Part shown: piece by piece, positions 41,051 through 54,600 of the stretch | How the letters are laid out: each line of letters begins with the position of its first letter | Position numbering within the stretch: position 1 is the first letter of the stretch | NCBI GenBank assembly: GCA_039000515.1 | Contig: JBCFYV010000100.1 | Location: 31,484,421-31,548,420, forward strand | Length of the DNA: 64,000 nt | Direction: 5' to 3' | Source of the DNA: Timema cristinae | Lineage: Eukaryota; Arthropoda; Insecta; Phasmatodea; Timematidae | Program-made: the position numbers and the translations under genes | The notes under the pieces: generated by a model | Seen by the model: the letters and a program-made list of their open reading frames with translations, nothing else | Database searches by the model: none | Told to the model about the DNA's origin: nothing

Positions 41051-41125
41051 ATTCTGAAAATTGAAAAATGACACCTGGACGGGTTCGATTCCCGTGTCCA
41101 GGTGTCATTTTTCAATTTTCAGAAT
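41051..41125. repeat. 75-bp hairpin with tRNA T-arm in the loop
   Basis: ATTCTGAAAATTGAAAAATG...ACACCTGGAC at the left is the exact inverse of GTCCAGGTGT...CATTTTTCAATTTTCAGAAT at the right. Between them lies GGGTTCGATTCCCGT, a consensus tRNA T-stem-loop/B box. Only a 2-nt bulge breaks the pairing. The inner part resembles an acceptor stem plus T arm without D or anticodon arms. Confidence 0.92.
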
Positions 41126-43012
41126 TGAAAGTTTTTGTTCAAAGTTTGTTGTTAGTTTGTTTGAGTTCCTTAACATGTTTATCTTTATTTTGTTCTGAAT
41201 TTCTTTTTTAAAAACGTGTTTATTTCATGTTGATAGTTTTAAAATTAATATATTCTAATCACTATGCTAAGCTCCATTTCCCCACCTCAACTAGATAAAA
41301 TATAACAAAATTTGTATTTTTGATTTTATAACTTTATTAGTTTGTTGCAGATTATTGTGCATTATATTTTAGTTTGTTAGTACTTAGATCTATTACAGAC
41401 ACTAATTAAATGAGTGTCACTAGTGTGATGGTCTTTTGTGTGTGCGACCTGTATGGTCACACAGGGCGTCAAGTAAAGAATGTCCCACCCTCTGTGTCAA
41501 AGTATGAAAAATATTATCTTTGATTCGCTCACTATACACAAAAAAGCAATAAAAAGGCGAAGAAAGTGAGAAATACAAAAACCAGGATAAATTTCCAAAA
41601 AAGTTATTAAAAATATCTATAGAATAGCCCGAAATTCTAAAAAATTGCTACAAATTTGCCCAAAAAAAAACCAAACTAAGAACTAAACAAAATATCGAAA
41701 TGAATTCACATGACTAAATAAAAAACATCCTATACAAATGGAAACTAAAAATAGCTATGCAATAAAGTATTTTAACCGCTAAACTCTTGCATTCTGGTAA
41801 ATATAATATTGATTTACAAAAATTTACTTTAAAAATAATTCCCACCCCAACGCAACTTTTCACCGTTTAATTTCAGCGTCTAATCGGTTATGTGGATTTT
41901 ACAAACATGACAAACAAATATGATACATAGTTAATTTTCAACATTACCTTATCATTCCTACAACTTTTTGATTAAAAAGAATAGGTTTGAGTATCTATGC
42001 ATTATAAAATATCGATATCATTTAAAAATATACTAATTTAACGTAAGTGCCTCGATATTATTCAAACCGGAATGGGCTACCGTGAAGTTGGCCCCTCTTC
42101 CCCAATGTAAACATACTATTTGTGGGTTTATCAAAACGGAACAAACGAATTTTTTTGCGGAAAAATCCAGAAAAAAGATTTTAATCATAAAAACTTAAAT
42201 TTTTCATAATTTTTCATAACCAACTACGGACGTAAATGACGGATATCCAGTCAGAAATGTAATCGAAGAGAAATATACTGAATGTATTGCTCTTTTTGCA
42301 AGCTAAACAACCCTTCCCGGCCCTTGCTACTCTGATGCTTCATCACTGACCAGCCAGCGAAATTATCAAACCCTAAGTTCAAACAGTTGACCCACGGAGT
42401 ATCAGCTTACGTCTGTGCCTCTGTGCCGACACAACATTGCTGCTTGATGTACACTACCTTGATAAAGCTGAAGTCATGTATCCATGCGAAGCTCTAGATT
42501 TGCCAGTGGTAGAAATGCCCTTAAAACGTACTTGAACAATACGACACAGAGGCCCATTAATCATGTGGCTGTGTGTCACACGCATAAAGATATATTGGAC
42601 AAGATAATCATTCATAATCTTATGGACAAGTTTATTGTAGTTAATTAACGAAGAAAGAGAGTGATTGGTGAAGCCTAAGCTACTTTAAAATAAGTGCTTC
42701 TTCATTTTCATATAAATATATTTTGTATGGCATATAAGTATTTTATTTATAAGTTGTGTTATCAGTGTGATACATTAAATATAGTTCCCATATCTATGTA
42801 ATACAAAATTACTCATTCTCTTTCAGGTAGGGCTATAGTTATTTAAAATGTTGAGCAACTAAGAAAAAATTGTTATTTTAACCTGAGTTAAAGAAATTTG
42901 TTTAAATCGATATTAATGTTAATCTGAAACATTTATATTGAATATGAAACTGAGTTTAAAAGTATTGCTAGTGTATAAGTAATTTAGGCCAATATTATTT
43001 ATATATTTATTT
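41126..43012. other. intergenic DNA with one inverted array unit
   Basis: 42078-42190 is the inverse of one unit of the 39780-40830 array (GAAGTTGGCCCC, GTGGGTTTATCAAAACGG, AACGAA). 42240-42560 is locally GC-richer but has stops in all frames. Otherwise nothing. Confidence 0.5.
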
Positions 43013-43603
43013 GAGGTCGGACACAAAGTTTATTTATAGTTTTATTTCCCTTTAAAAAAATATTAACACAACTTTCACAAAAACTTCTAACGAACATAGC
43101 TTCAAAATGGCGATAGACGAATTTAAACCATATGATTGAACATAACGGTAAACAAGTGTTTTACAATGATGCAGACACGCAGTTGATGAAAATATTTTAT
43201 TCAGTTAAATATTTCAAAATACGATAAAATAATCATAAAATCATTTATTGTATGTAAAAAAATGACAAAAATTTTCTCTTTTCCAAGTAAATACGATGCC
43301 TGTATTAAAATATATTGATGTGTGCACTATATTACACAAAATCAGTAACGTTCCAAAACGAAAGATAAGTACTTTTAATTATGTTTAAAATATTGTTTCG
43401 AGTTGGATAAGAAGAAATTATTTAAAAGAATGAAATAGTATCAGAAAACTTAAGTTTACGTTATTTTAAATGTAATATATAATAGGTAATTAAAAGATCT
43501 TTATATTTACAACAAAACTGTGATCTTTTACAAGTGTTGGCAACACAAAACCTAAACATATGATTTTGAACTATCATCCAGGTAAAAACCTATCCTGAAC
43601 AGT
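43013..43603. mobile_element. single foldback arm
   Basis: Closely matches the right arm of the 12104-13604 element in order and length (AACGAACATAGCTTCAAAATGG, TATGATTGAACATAACGG, CAGTTAAATATTTC, CAAAACCTAAACATATGATT), ending ATCCTGAACAG. No partner arm is present nearby. Confidence 0.88.
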
Positions 43604-43846
43604 CTGTATGTTCATTAAAAAAAAATCTCCTTGGCGTAAGTTCACGATCGAGCTATACTGACCAAGCGGCCGCCACCGTTAGAGATGATAGTGCTTACCT
43701 TTGCGTATAGAGGAGTATTATTGTATGTGACCTATCATCAGCATAGCAAGGGTCTTTTATAAAATAAAAATATATTTTTTCTATCAAAATCGATAACATT
43801 TTACTATTTTATTAGTGTTGTTATATAGCTATGGATAAAATTTATT

Positions 43847-44294
43847 AGGGGTGTGCAAAGTCCACTTTTTCAATTCGAAGCGAACGTGAATCGAATTCAC
43901 TAAACATTCTCGAGACCTAATTAAAGTTTGAATATTTTCTTTTAGTTATTTTATGCTTTAAAAAATTATCATATTCTGGTTATTTAAATTACTTAATGCA
44001 CTAAAATTACTTAGAAAATATTTTATTGCACAAATTGTTTGTAAAATTTTATTTTATTCTGACAAATCAAGTTACTATCACGAAATGCAATTCAATTTCT
44101 CCAAACAATTTAAATATTAATATTAATTTGTAAGTTACAAAAAACTCAGAATAAATATAATTGAAAATAAATTGAGTGTTTTAGCTGTCGATATTTTTAC
44201 TGGCGAAGCTTCGAAGACAGAATTTGTTTAGAAGAGAAGTCGGAGCTGATGTTTGTTTCGAAGCCAAGTCGAAGTTTCGAAGCTTCGCACACCT
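43847..44294. mobile_element. MITE with AGGGGTGTGC ends
   Basis: AGGGGTGTGCAAAG at the left and CTTCGCACACCT at the right are inverse; both ends are followed inward by TTCGAAGC-type sequence. About 448 bp, probably hAT-like. Flanks ATTTATT/ATAATATT suggest but do not prove a duplication. Confidence 0.7.
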
Positions 44295-44543
44295 ATAATA
44301 TTTATCAAAACTGACAGCTGCAGATCATATGACTTGACGTATGAATAAATGAAAGTAGGTCTAGTAAATTCTCTAAATGTCAACTAAGGTGCTTCCTATG
44401 ATAATTGCACTGTAAACATCCTTCTTTTCCTATCACTTGGGCCACAGAACAATCATTTATCGCGAGGACTTATAATACAGTATGTTTTCAGGAACAGAGT
44501 AATTCTAGTCTATAGATACAGATCCTACTTTGGTTCACAAAAA

Positions 44544-44697
44544 ATGGTACACAGAAACAGTTACAGCCTGCCCCGCATCAATACACTCGGGGAAGTAAAG
44601 CTATCTCCAATTTATCTCACCGATGATGTCTTCAAGAAAAGTGACCCATCAACTAAAGTTTGTGAATCCACGGATGAGCAAGTTAATGACACCACAG
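44544..44697 (+). CDS. SLC17: SLC17 exon 1: cytosolic N-terminus
   Basis: ATG opens MVHRNSYSLPRINTLGEVKL, a polar tail of 51 codons ending ACCACAG|gtaaga. One base is carried over and makes Asp with AT of the next exon (NDTT-D-FVKVRF). Placement rests on donor quality and phase match, since the tail is not conserved. Confidence 0.7.
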
Positions 44698-47600
44698 GTA
44701 AGACGAACACACTCAATTTACATGCACTGTTAGATCATAGATTATATACTTGTTATATCTATTTATGACCTAAAATTATTTTCATCTTCTAAGCCTTGCT
44801 GTTCATTTGCAATAAATTGTACAGTAGCCCCATGGCTTCTTTGGTGCTGAATAACAGCTCACAGCTGACTTTTGACAGTTAACATTCAGGTATATACCTA
44901 AATTTTGAACGTCAGAAGTGACAGCTGCTAAACATGTTTTTGCGGATCATTTGGTTCGGCGTAGGGATACCTAATTTGGTCTGGTAATTTTTCAAAGCTG
45001 TGAGCTTCAGTCAGCACCAAAGAAGCTATGGGGCTAGTGTAGCTACAAGCGTTAACTTTCTTCTAACTAGAGAGTTACTTTTGATTCATACTTTCGTTGC
45101 TAAATTAATCACAGACTTCAGCCTCAACAGCTCAATCTGTTAACCCTTGACTTGAAATAAATTAAGGCTTTCTTTTTTTTCGGCGCGACAGCATTGGCTT
45201 CGGATAAGTTATTTAATAAAATTTCAAAATCGACCGAATCAATCAGTGCGCATGCGCGTACAAAGCTAGATACAAGCATACAGCTGAATATATTATTGTG
45301 AAATCATTTGAAAAAAATCCGGTAAATGGATAGCACGTTTGTCGTTATTATTTTCTTTTGATTTATCACGACACAACACAATAGTTAGAAAACATCTATA
45401 GTGATATTAATATTAAATATCTGTTTATCTAATTGAAAATAAAATATATCAGTAATAAGCTGTTTCTATTTTGTGTAGCAAAGAATCTTGTGCCTAATAC
45501 ATTTCTTCTAGAACGTTAATAGCCGTGCCAAAAAATAAATAAACACAGCAAAATTGAAAAGCAACTATTTTAAAACGAAAACCCCTTTAGGTGTTCAAAA
45601 TGGTTTAAGACATCACACTCGCATTAGACTAGAACGCCGATGACGGGAAGATTGAGTTTCGAATCCCGGTCGGGTGTACTGAGGGGGGTTTACCCCTAAA
45701 TGGTTTTACACCATCCTTTTGTTCAAAGGCGGGTTCCATTCCTCTTGTTCCACCTTTCTCATCCCAAACACATTGACGTAATTAGTACTTAAGCGTACAA
45801 CCCGAACTGGTAGGAAGAAACGGTGACTTTTTTTTATACTAAACTGATCACAATTCCACTATTGTCAAATTAAGAATATAGAAAACCACAATTCGATGTT
45901 TTTTTGGGTTCAAGCGCAATATTTTATCTCATATCTCATTTATTCGGCCGTGGAATGGGCTCTTTAATAAAGTTTCTTATTGAACGTAGTGCAGTATCCT
46001 ATTAACCGGTTACGCTGGAAACAGAAAACTTAATGGCCACGAATTTGAAATCAGTTTAAGAGTCTTTTCATATATATATATATATTTTAATTAAGGGTTT
46101 AGGACAAAAAGAGAGGCAATAACTTTTATATCTCAACGTTCATAAACCCCCCACCCACCACCAAATACTTTTTGCTAAAAATGATATTTTAAATATGACA
46201 GAAACCTCTTTTAATCAAAATCTAAAGTGTATCTAAAACGTATCTTTTGATTGTATAACAGATGGCAGCACTAACTAAATTTGAGTTTAAATGGGACTCG
46301 CCCCCTTTTTCCCTTGTACCCTTCATATGGTGAAACCATTCCATAGGTTTCGCTCCCACTTTGATTGTATTACTATGAGACAACTATTTAGCGCTGTATT
46401 ACTTAATTAGGTGTTATCTGTGGGGTGGGACGAATTAAGAATCCTATTTGGGATAACCAATCTGCCCCTGGTGATGTTCTCCTATATCTTGTTGGTCAGA
46501 TTTCGTGAAGGTCCGGTTCGTGTTCCTGATCCTTGGAATGTTGGGGATAGCGATCTTGTTCATCGTGAGGGTGAACCTGTCCGTCGCCATAGTCGCCATG
46601 GTCAACAACACGGCGTTGAACGAGCTGGAGATCTTAACGATAGAGACAGAGTCTGGAAGCGATTACGTCGACTTGGACGTGTGTCAGAGGGTTGAGAATA
46701 TATCAGGTCTAGCCGTTGAGGTGAGAAATTACACTGATAAAAAATACTTGAGATAAGATGGAAAGGTATGCCAGTTAAGGTCAATAATTCTGCAAGTTTT
46801 TACAGCAAAAACATTTTGGTAGAAAAAATAATACATTTTTCAGTATATATAATCCATTCTGTAAAGGGAAGGGGGGTTCACATTGATTCAAAGAGAAGCG
46901 TGTACCTTGTAGACCACCTGGTACTACATCCATTAGTACAGGCCATATTTATTATGTAAACGCATTTAATTGGTGTTTATAAACAGGCTCACCATTAGTA
47001 AACCTTGATGGCACATCTGCACGATGTTAAAAGTGCAAGTAATTTTAGGAATTTGTATGTTTCTACCTGACCGCCGCTGAGGTCTAGTAGTCAGAATTCC
47101 CTATTACACATCTAAAGGTCTCGGGTTCGATCCCCAGCGCTTCCAGATTTTCATGTGAAGCAGTGGATCTGGAACGTGGTCAACTTAATCTCGTGAGGAC
47201 AAATTAGGAGTTACTTGAATAAATAAATAGCAGCTCCAATCTAGAAAATTGAAATTAACAATAGTAGGGTTCATTGCTTTGACCACATCACATCCTATAT
47301 TCGCAAATATTGGCACTATCTTCGCCAACATGCGGCGACCGCTTGGTTTGTATAGATCGCTTGCAGGCTGCGACGCCATAGTGTTTATGATTTAAGCTAT
47401 GCGTGAATGACAAGTTAAGAAGTTTAAAGACATGTTTAAACTAATTTTGGTGATGACGTAACTTATCGTTGGATTTTTCCCCAGGACGGCGAGTTCACGT
47501 GGAGCGAGGAGACACAAGGATTCATCCTGTCCGGGTATTTCTACGGGTACGCCGTGGGTCAACTCCCTGGGGGTATCCTGGCGGAAAGATACGGTGGGAA

Positions 47601-48563
47601 ACTTATGTTCGGACTTGGGACATTCATCAGTGCCTTGCTCACCGTCGTCAGTCCATTCGCCGTCTGGGTCTCCGACGAACTCTTCTTTGCTGTGAGGCTT
47701 TTGGAGGGTCTTGCAGGGGTATTTATTATTCTTAAACATGACGCTTTTGGAGGGTCTTGCAGGGGTAGCTATTGTCCCTAACCATAAGGCTTTTGGAGGA
47801 ACTGGCAGAGGTAGCTATTGTTCTTAACCATGAGTCTTTTGGAGGGTCTTGAAGGAGTAAATATTGTTCTTAACCATGAGGATTTTGGAAGGGTTGGAAA
47901 GGGTAGCTACTGTTGTTTCACTAACACCCAAAGATAGAAAAGTCCTTTTTTACTACTTGAGCACTCCCGCGGTTGACAACAAGTTAAGGTAAGCGACCAC
48001 TGCTCCGCATAGCACGAATCAGATTTTTGAATTCTTTACATTATTTTTAATGAGACTTCATCCACTGATCCGCATCGTACGCGTCATACATCGGCAATGC
48101 CGATGGAATTCCGTGAGTAAGATTAAAATCCGATGCGTGCAAAGCGTACGATGCGTGCGATGTGGACCAGTGGACATTCGTATCTTTCGCATTCAGAATT
48201 CTCAGCTTTATTCTCTCTCTTTAGTTTAGAGATGGGCAGTACAGTTCACTGTTGGGAACAGTTCAAAGTGATTTTGATATTATAGATATTAGGACAATGA
48301 TGATTATTGTTCGGAAATCCGTATGCTCCGAATGCAGTGGACGCATTCAGTACACTAAATAAATCTGATTTGTGCGATGCGGACAAGATAGACTCAAATT
48401 TTGATTAGGTTCACTGGAAATGTTTATCCTTATGTGATTTATCACGGTAGTTTTCTCACCTTCTTTCCACACTAATGTGGTTTCACTTCTTTTGAACAAC
48501 ATTTCTTATTCTTACCCTTAAATTAAGCCTTTAATAGCTTTAGTAATGATTTATTATTATTAA

Positions 48564-48605
<42 letters not shown>

Positions 48606-51600
48606 GATTATTATTAGCACCGCGTCTTACTACCCGTTCGGGTTATACGCACTTACGCTAATGTGTAATGGTAGGGTGATTGTGAGATGAAATGAAAGAC
48701 CTACAGTTTAACGTGGAATCCGAACCACGGTGGAGGCCTGGCTTTCCACACTTTCACAAGTTGTGATTAATACACGTCTTGTCAGAGGTGAAGGAAGGGT
48801 TTGGAAATCAGATAAATCTTTGCCGGGACCGAGGATTGAACCTCGGACCCCAGCACAAAAGTCCGACATCTTACCCCTAGACCACCAGATTACATAGTAA
48901 TGATTTAAAAAAAAGCTTGTTTTTGACATGGCATTACTTCCTTACATTATCATAAATACTACTACATACTTGTATTTCCTTAAGTTGGGCCTGTTTTAAT
49001 CTGTTTCGGTGGCCACATGGTCTAAGCCGTCACTCTTGTGTTGGACTAGATTGCCAATGACAGTGATATCGGAGCTCGAATCTTGGTCAGGTGTACTGAG
49101 GGTGGTTTTCCACTCTCAACCCACGCAAATGTGGGTACACGTCCCTAAAATTCAACCTTCCTTATCACTAACCCATTAGCATTGTTAGTACATATGCATC
49201 TAACTTTAACATGTAGAAAGACGCAGTGCTAAAGGAACTTGTTTTAATAGAATATTCAATTATGTCAATATAGGACATTTGTGATTTTTTCAAATAAGAT
49301 GTACAGGAAACAGAAAAATTTCGAAGTTAAGTAATTACATGAAACCTGGTTTGACTCTCTTTGACGTATGAAAAGGTGTCACTTTATAAATCATTGGGTT
49401 TTTCTCTTCTCTTTTCCCAAGTGAGAAATAAAAAGGTGGTTTGGCTAATATTTTTTTTAAATTAAGCTAGGCTATTTTTTAACAGAGTCAGACAATGCTT
49501 GCAATGTAAATGAGTTCTGAACTTATCCTTATCCATCTCTAAGATGAATACACAGTGCCAAACATTTCCACATACTATACTAGATACGAACCAAGTTTAG
49601 GTGCATTTTCTTAGAAGTGGCCGCAGTGTGATCCTTACATACATAGAATTTCATTTTCTTCTCATGGTGACCTCAAAAATTTCTTGAATATCTGTCAAGG
49701 GTGTTCTGGAATTTATTGACAACTTTTTATCTTAATTTAAAAAGTTTGTTAGATAATACCGCTACGCCCATGAGAGATATTCAAGAACTGTTGATATGAT
49801 CATATGAAGAAAATTAAAATCTATGTTTCTACTGGAGCAATATTTTACTTATTTTGGCCAATAAAATGTTTTGCCATTAAATGAGGAACATTGGCCGTTT
49901 TTCGTGTCCCCTTCCATCCCAACTTAAGGAGTAATGTTTTGTTATTCGCAAACACCTCAAGGAATCGATCCTTTAATTGTATTATCAAGGGACCAGTAGA
50001 ATTATACTATAACATTTTAAAGGTTTTTTTTTTTAGCACCGCGTCCTACTAACCGTTTGGTTTACACGCTTAAGCACCAATTACACCAGTGGTTTTAGGG
50101 GTTATCTTTATGGAAAGTGTACCTGTATTTGCGTGGAAGGAGAGTTGAAAACAACTTTCAGTACACCCGACTGAGATTTTAACCTCGATCTCCCCATCAT
50201 CGGCGGTCTAGTCTACTGCGATAGTATAGCGTGAAACCACGCGGCCACTGGAATGGGTCATTTAAAGTGTCGGATATTCAAACAATCCCCCTTGAACATG
50301 ATGATCATCTGTTTCAGAGTGTGACTTTCCCGGCCATACAATATATGATTTCAAATTGGGCTCCTCCCGATGAGAGAAGCAAGTTTTCCATGATATTCTC
50401 AGGTAACATTAATCATAATCATCATCATCAATTATTATTATTATTATTATTCTCAACCTTTATATTAATGATCTTGGTGTTCTCCTGGATAACAAACTTT
50501 ATTTCGACTATCATGTTGACCATGTCATTTCCCAGTCATTGAAATTACTTGGGCTTATTAAATTTATTACTTCATCATTTAAGAAAGTTGACTTGTTTTT
50601 TATGTCTGTACTAAGCCCTGGTTAGATCTAAGTTAGAATACGCTACTGTTGCTTGGAATTCCATTACCTTAACTGACTCTCTTAGGTTAGAAAACGTTCA
50701 AAGAAAATTTGTTGCTGTGTACTATGATAAATACTTTAGTAACCGGATTTATTTTGATTATGACAGAATTCGAAACCTCTTAGGGCTCCAAACCAAACTC
50801 TCTTCTCGCGTAGACTTTATTGTGATGCCCTTTTGTTTTTAATATATTCAATAGCAAAATTTATTGCAAATTTCCCTTGATGATGTAGGCATTCATATCC
50901 CTTCTCGGGCTTCTCGTAATCCAAAATTATCTTTTTCTCAATAGCTCTTAAGGTAAGCCCTATAGGTCGTTGTATCCATAGCGCCAATTCTAGATTTGTC
51001 GAATTCTACTTTTATCATAAAAGAAACGCTAATAATCTCAGAAAGTTATTTAAGGAAATCCCATATCAATAATTTATCACTAAGAGGTTCTGCCTATAAT
51101 ATTTAAATTTTACATTATTCTGATTTATTCTTTGCATATTGTTGCTGCTTTTAACCACTCTTTAGTTTTTTGTTATTATTGTTTATTTTGTTATTATCAT
51201 TATTAATTACTTTTTTTTTGTAACTATTAAACATTATATAACATAATTTAACCATTTTTGTTTATCTTATTTCTCGTGTAAATATAATGTATTTGTAAGG
51301 TACGTGTGTACTTTCAGTGCTGGCCTGTTATAGGTCTTACGACTGTTGGCCAGCACTATAATAAAGGAAATTGAAATTGAAATTATTACTATTGTTACCA
51401 TATTTATCACCGGTATTACTACCTGTTCAGTTTATACATATGATAATTACTCTAATTGAGTAGGGATGAGGAAGGAATCATTTTAAAGGTAATCTACCTG
51501 CATTTGCGTGGAAGGAGAGTTGGAGACCATTTAGGGAAGACTACCTTCAGTAGATCCGACCGGTATTCGAACCCCAATCCTTCGTCACCAGCAGGCCAGT

Positions 51601-54600
51601 TTAACACAAAAATGACGCCTTAGACCATTCGGCCGCTGAAGCGGATAGTTCTAGCGGTCACCCCCACTTTCTTGTTCTACGCTAGAATAGTCGATCAGAA
51701 ATTCATAAACGTCAGAAATCAAGTGAGTTAATAATGTTACTGAGTGTAGCTGTCTGGCAGTAGAAACAAAAACGACCAATTCTTAAATAATTCTAAAAAT
51801 AATCTTACAGTATTACGAAATTTATTATTTTAATTTTAAAGTAGTTTTATTTTTGTAGACGTATTTTTTACAAATATTCTACAACTTAGGCTATTTGGCT
51901 TAGTCACAAAAATGGCCTGTAGGAGTCTTCCTACTATAATATAGTTTTAAAATGTCCGTGGAACCATGTGTCTACTGTATCTATAGTAGCCCCATGACTT
52001 CTTTGGTGCTGATTGACAGCTCACAGCTGACTTCTGACAGTCAACATTTAGGTATATACCTAAATTTTGATTGCCGTAAGTGAGCTGCTAAACACATGTT
52101 TTTGCAGATCATATGGTTCTGCGTAAGGATATATAATTTGGTCTGGTAAATTTTCAAAGCTTTTAGCTGTCAGCTGTGAGCTGTCAGTCAGCACCAAATA
52201 AGCCATGGGGCTACTGTAGAATGGGAAACAAGATAAAGTTTTTTTTAAATTTTATTCAAGGTATTTATAGTACACTTTCTGAACCGACTTATTATATCAT
52301 AAAACAACTTATACACTAACTTAAATCTAGAACAGACACAACACCCAGCCACCGTGCGTTAATTTATCACTTTGAGAGGGGGAAATTATAAAATAGCTAT
52401 ATAGAATATCACATTAGACCATTTATTAGTCATATATAATACTCAAGTTTAAATATACAATCCCAGTCTTTAAAATAATAATATTAGATATATTAAAAAC
52501 ATTATATTTCAATTAAACCCATTTTCGTTTTTTCGATGCCCGACCGGTAGGTAATATTATTTTATACACTTATTCGTATTTAAAATGCCTAATTTTAAGG
52601 TTCAATTGTGAATTATTTAAATAAATCTGTATAATGATACGTTGAAGTCAAAACAGTTCCTTTAAAATTAGACCTAATATTTTTGACGCCCAGTCTACAA
52701 CAAGTTGTACACGCTTGTCGAAAGCGCACTCGTAAATTGTACTTGCAAAAGGTTCTGTGTTAGTTTTCTGACTAAACAAAGACTGTCGTCTACATTAAGA
52801 TGTCTGTAAATGTAATTCCAACCAATATGACTTAAAGTCATATTAAGGTTTACAAACACGAGTTAAATAAACCAAATTAATATATGGAAAAGCTATTAAA
52901 TTATTACTCTTAATAATTAATTTCAAATACAATACCTTTACTATATATTTTCACGAACTTTGATCCTTGACTAAATAACTAATTGTCTTAGTACAGTTAA
53001 AGTAGTGCACCTACATTTGTTTCTGACTCGCTGTACTTAAGACAAAGCAGCTAAAAAAATGCAAGAGACGGACAATTTTCATCTCCTTTCGACAAGTGAT
53101 TGTGCTTGCGTGTGCAATTGTAGACAGATAATACGAGAGTCCAACAATACAAATGGGTGCAACTGGTTGTAGACTGGCCATGAGGGGGAAATTTGACATC
53201 ATTCATCCGAGAATGAGAGATAGTATATATTTTCTACATTAAACTTGCAGTGTGATCAGATGTTGTCACGAGTATAGATAAATCACGCAAGCGAGCTTAG
53301 TTTGTTTATTAACCGAAAGATAGAGCGAAGTACTTATTCATTTTCTTTTGAAACGATGTATTAGTTCGGGCTTATACCACAGATAGCAGTAGTATCTATA
53401 AAAAATTTTTTCAACGAACACATTTTATTTTCACTAATGTCGTCCTTTTTTTTACCTACAAAGTAGTACAAATAAAGTGTAAATTCTTATCAGTGTAGAC
53501 GGTAAAAAAAAACTTTGAATTATCTAAAAGTTCCCTACGACCAAAATTCTACTAATAAAACAAAATTATAAACAACTTCACTAACAATAAAACCACTAAA
53601 ATATTATTACTATTCAACAAGTTATCATTCGTAATTTAATAAGCTACTGATGACTTGAATATCGTCCAATTTAGGTCAGGTGTACTGAGTATGGTTTACC
53701 CCAAATTGCCTTCTACTCTCCCTTCACGCAAATGCGGGTACACTTCTCCTAAATTCAACTTTTCTCATTACTAGCATATTAGCATGATTAAGAAATATGC
53801 GTATAGCCCGGATGTGGTGCTAAAAAAAAGTCTAATACCTTAGCTCAGTCAGTAGCATGACTGTCTACTGAGCTAAGAGTCCTGGTTTCAATTACCGTTA
53901 CGACCGAAAAATACATCATTGGTAAAAATGTGGATTTCTACTATCACAGTGATAAATTGGTCGGCCGAAGTCTGGGTGTTGTGTTTGTTCTAGTATTAAG
54001 TCTGATGTAACCAGTCGTGTCAAAGAGGGCACGTTAAATAACTTATATAAAATAATGTAACTGAGATTGAATGGGTGATTTACAAATTTAAGTCAAATAA
54101 CCAGGGGCGAATTTACGACTCTGCCGCCCATAAGCACTAGATAATTTGCCGCCCACTTTTCCTACCTTAATTCCTAACCTTTTAAATCCTTGTTTTCCCC
54201 CTTACACCCCTCATACACCGACACACATATAACATATACACAAGTATTATCTGTGTATTGATAATCTATCAAAGTACTTAAGTTATTTGATTGTTTATTA
54301 TAATGAGGTTTTAAAAGTATTAAGAATCCAAGCAAAGACTTAAAAAATTAAAATAAATACTCTTACACTATCACAACAAACAAATTCAAATATTATTTAA
54401 TTTAACAATATATAGTTTGCATTTATAGACTACAGAACATGTTACTAAAAATTAAATATTAGTATGTACACAATAATAAAATAGTCGCCTTGATTTCCTG
54501 CTGAGCGAACTGGTCGATGATGCCAGACAAATATCTTATCCAATAAGTGACCTTCGATTTAAAACGATTGCCAGTGAATTAAGGCGATTCTCTGTAATGT

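Noticed and set aside
41073..41105. possible true tRNA gene at the hairpin tip
   Set aside because: Only a T-arm and a mimic acceptor stem exist; there are no D and anticodon arms.
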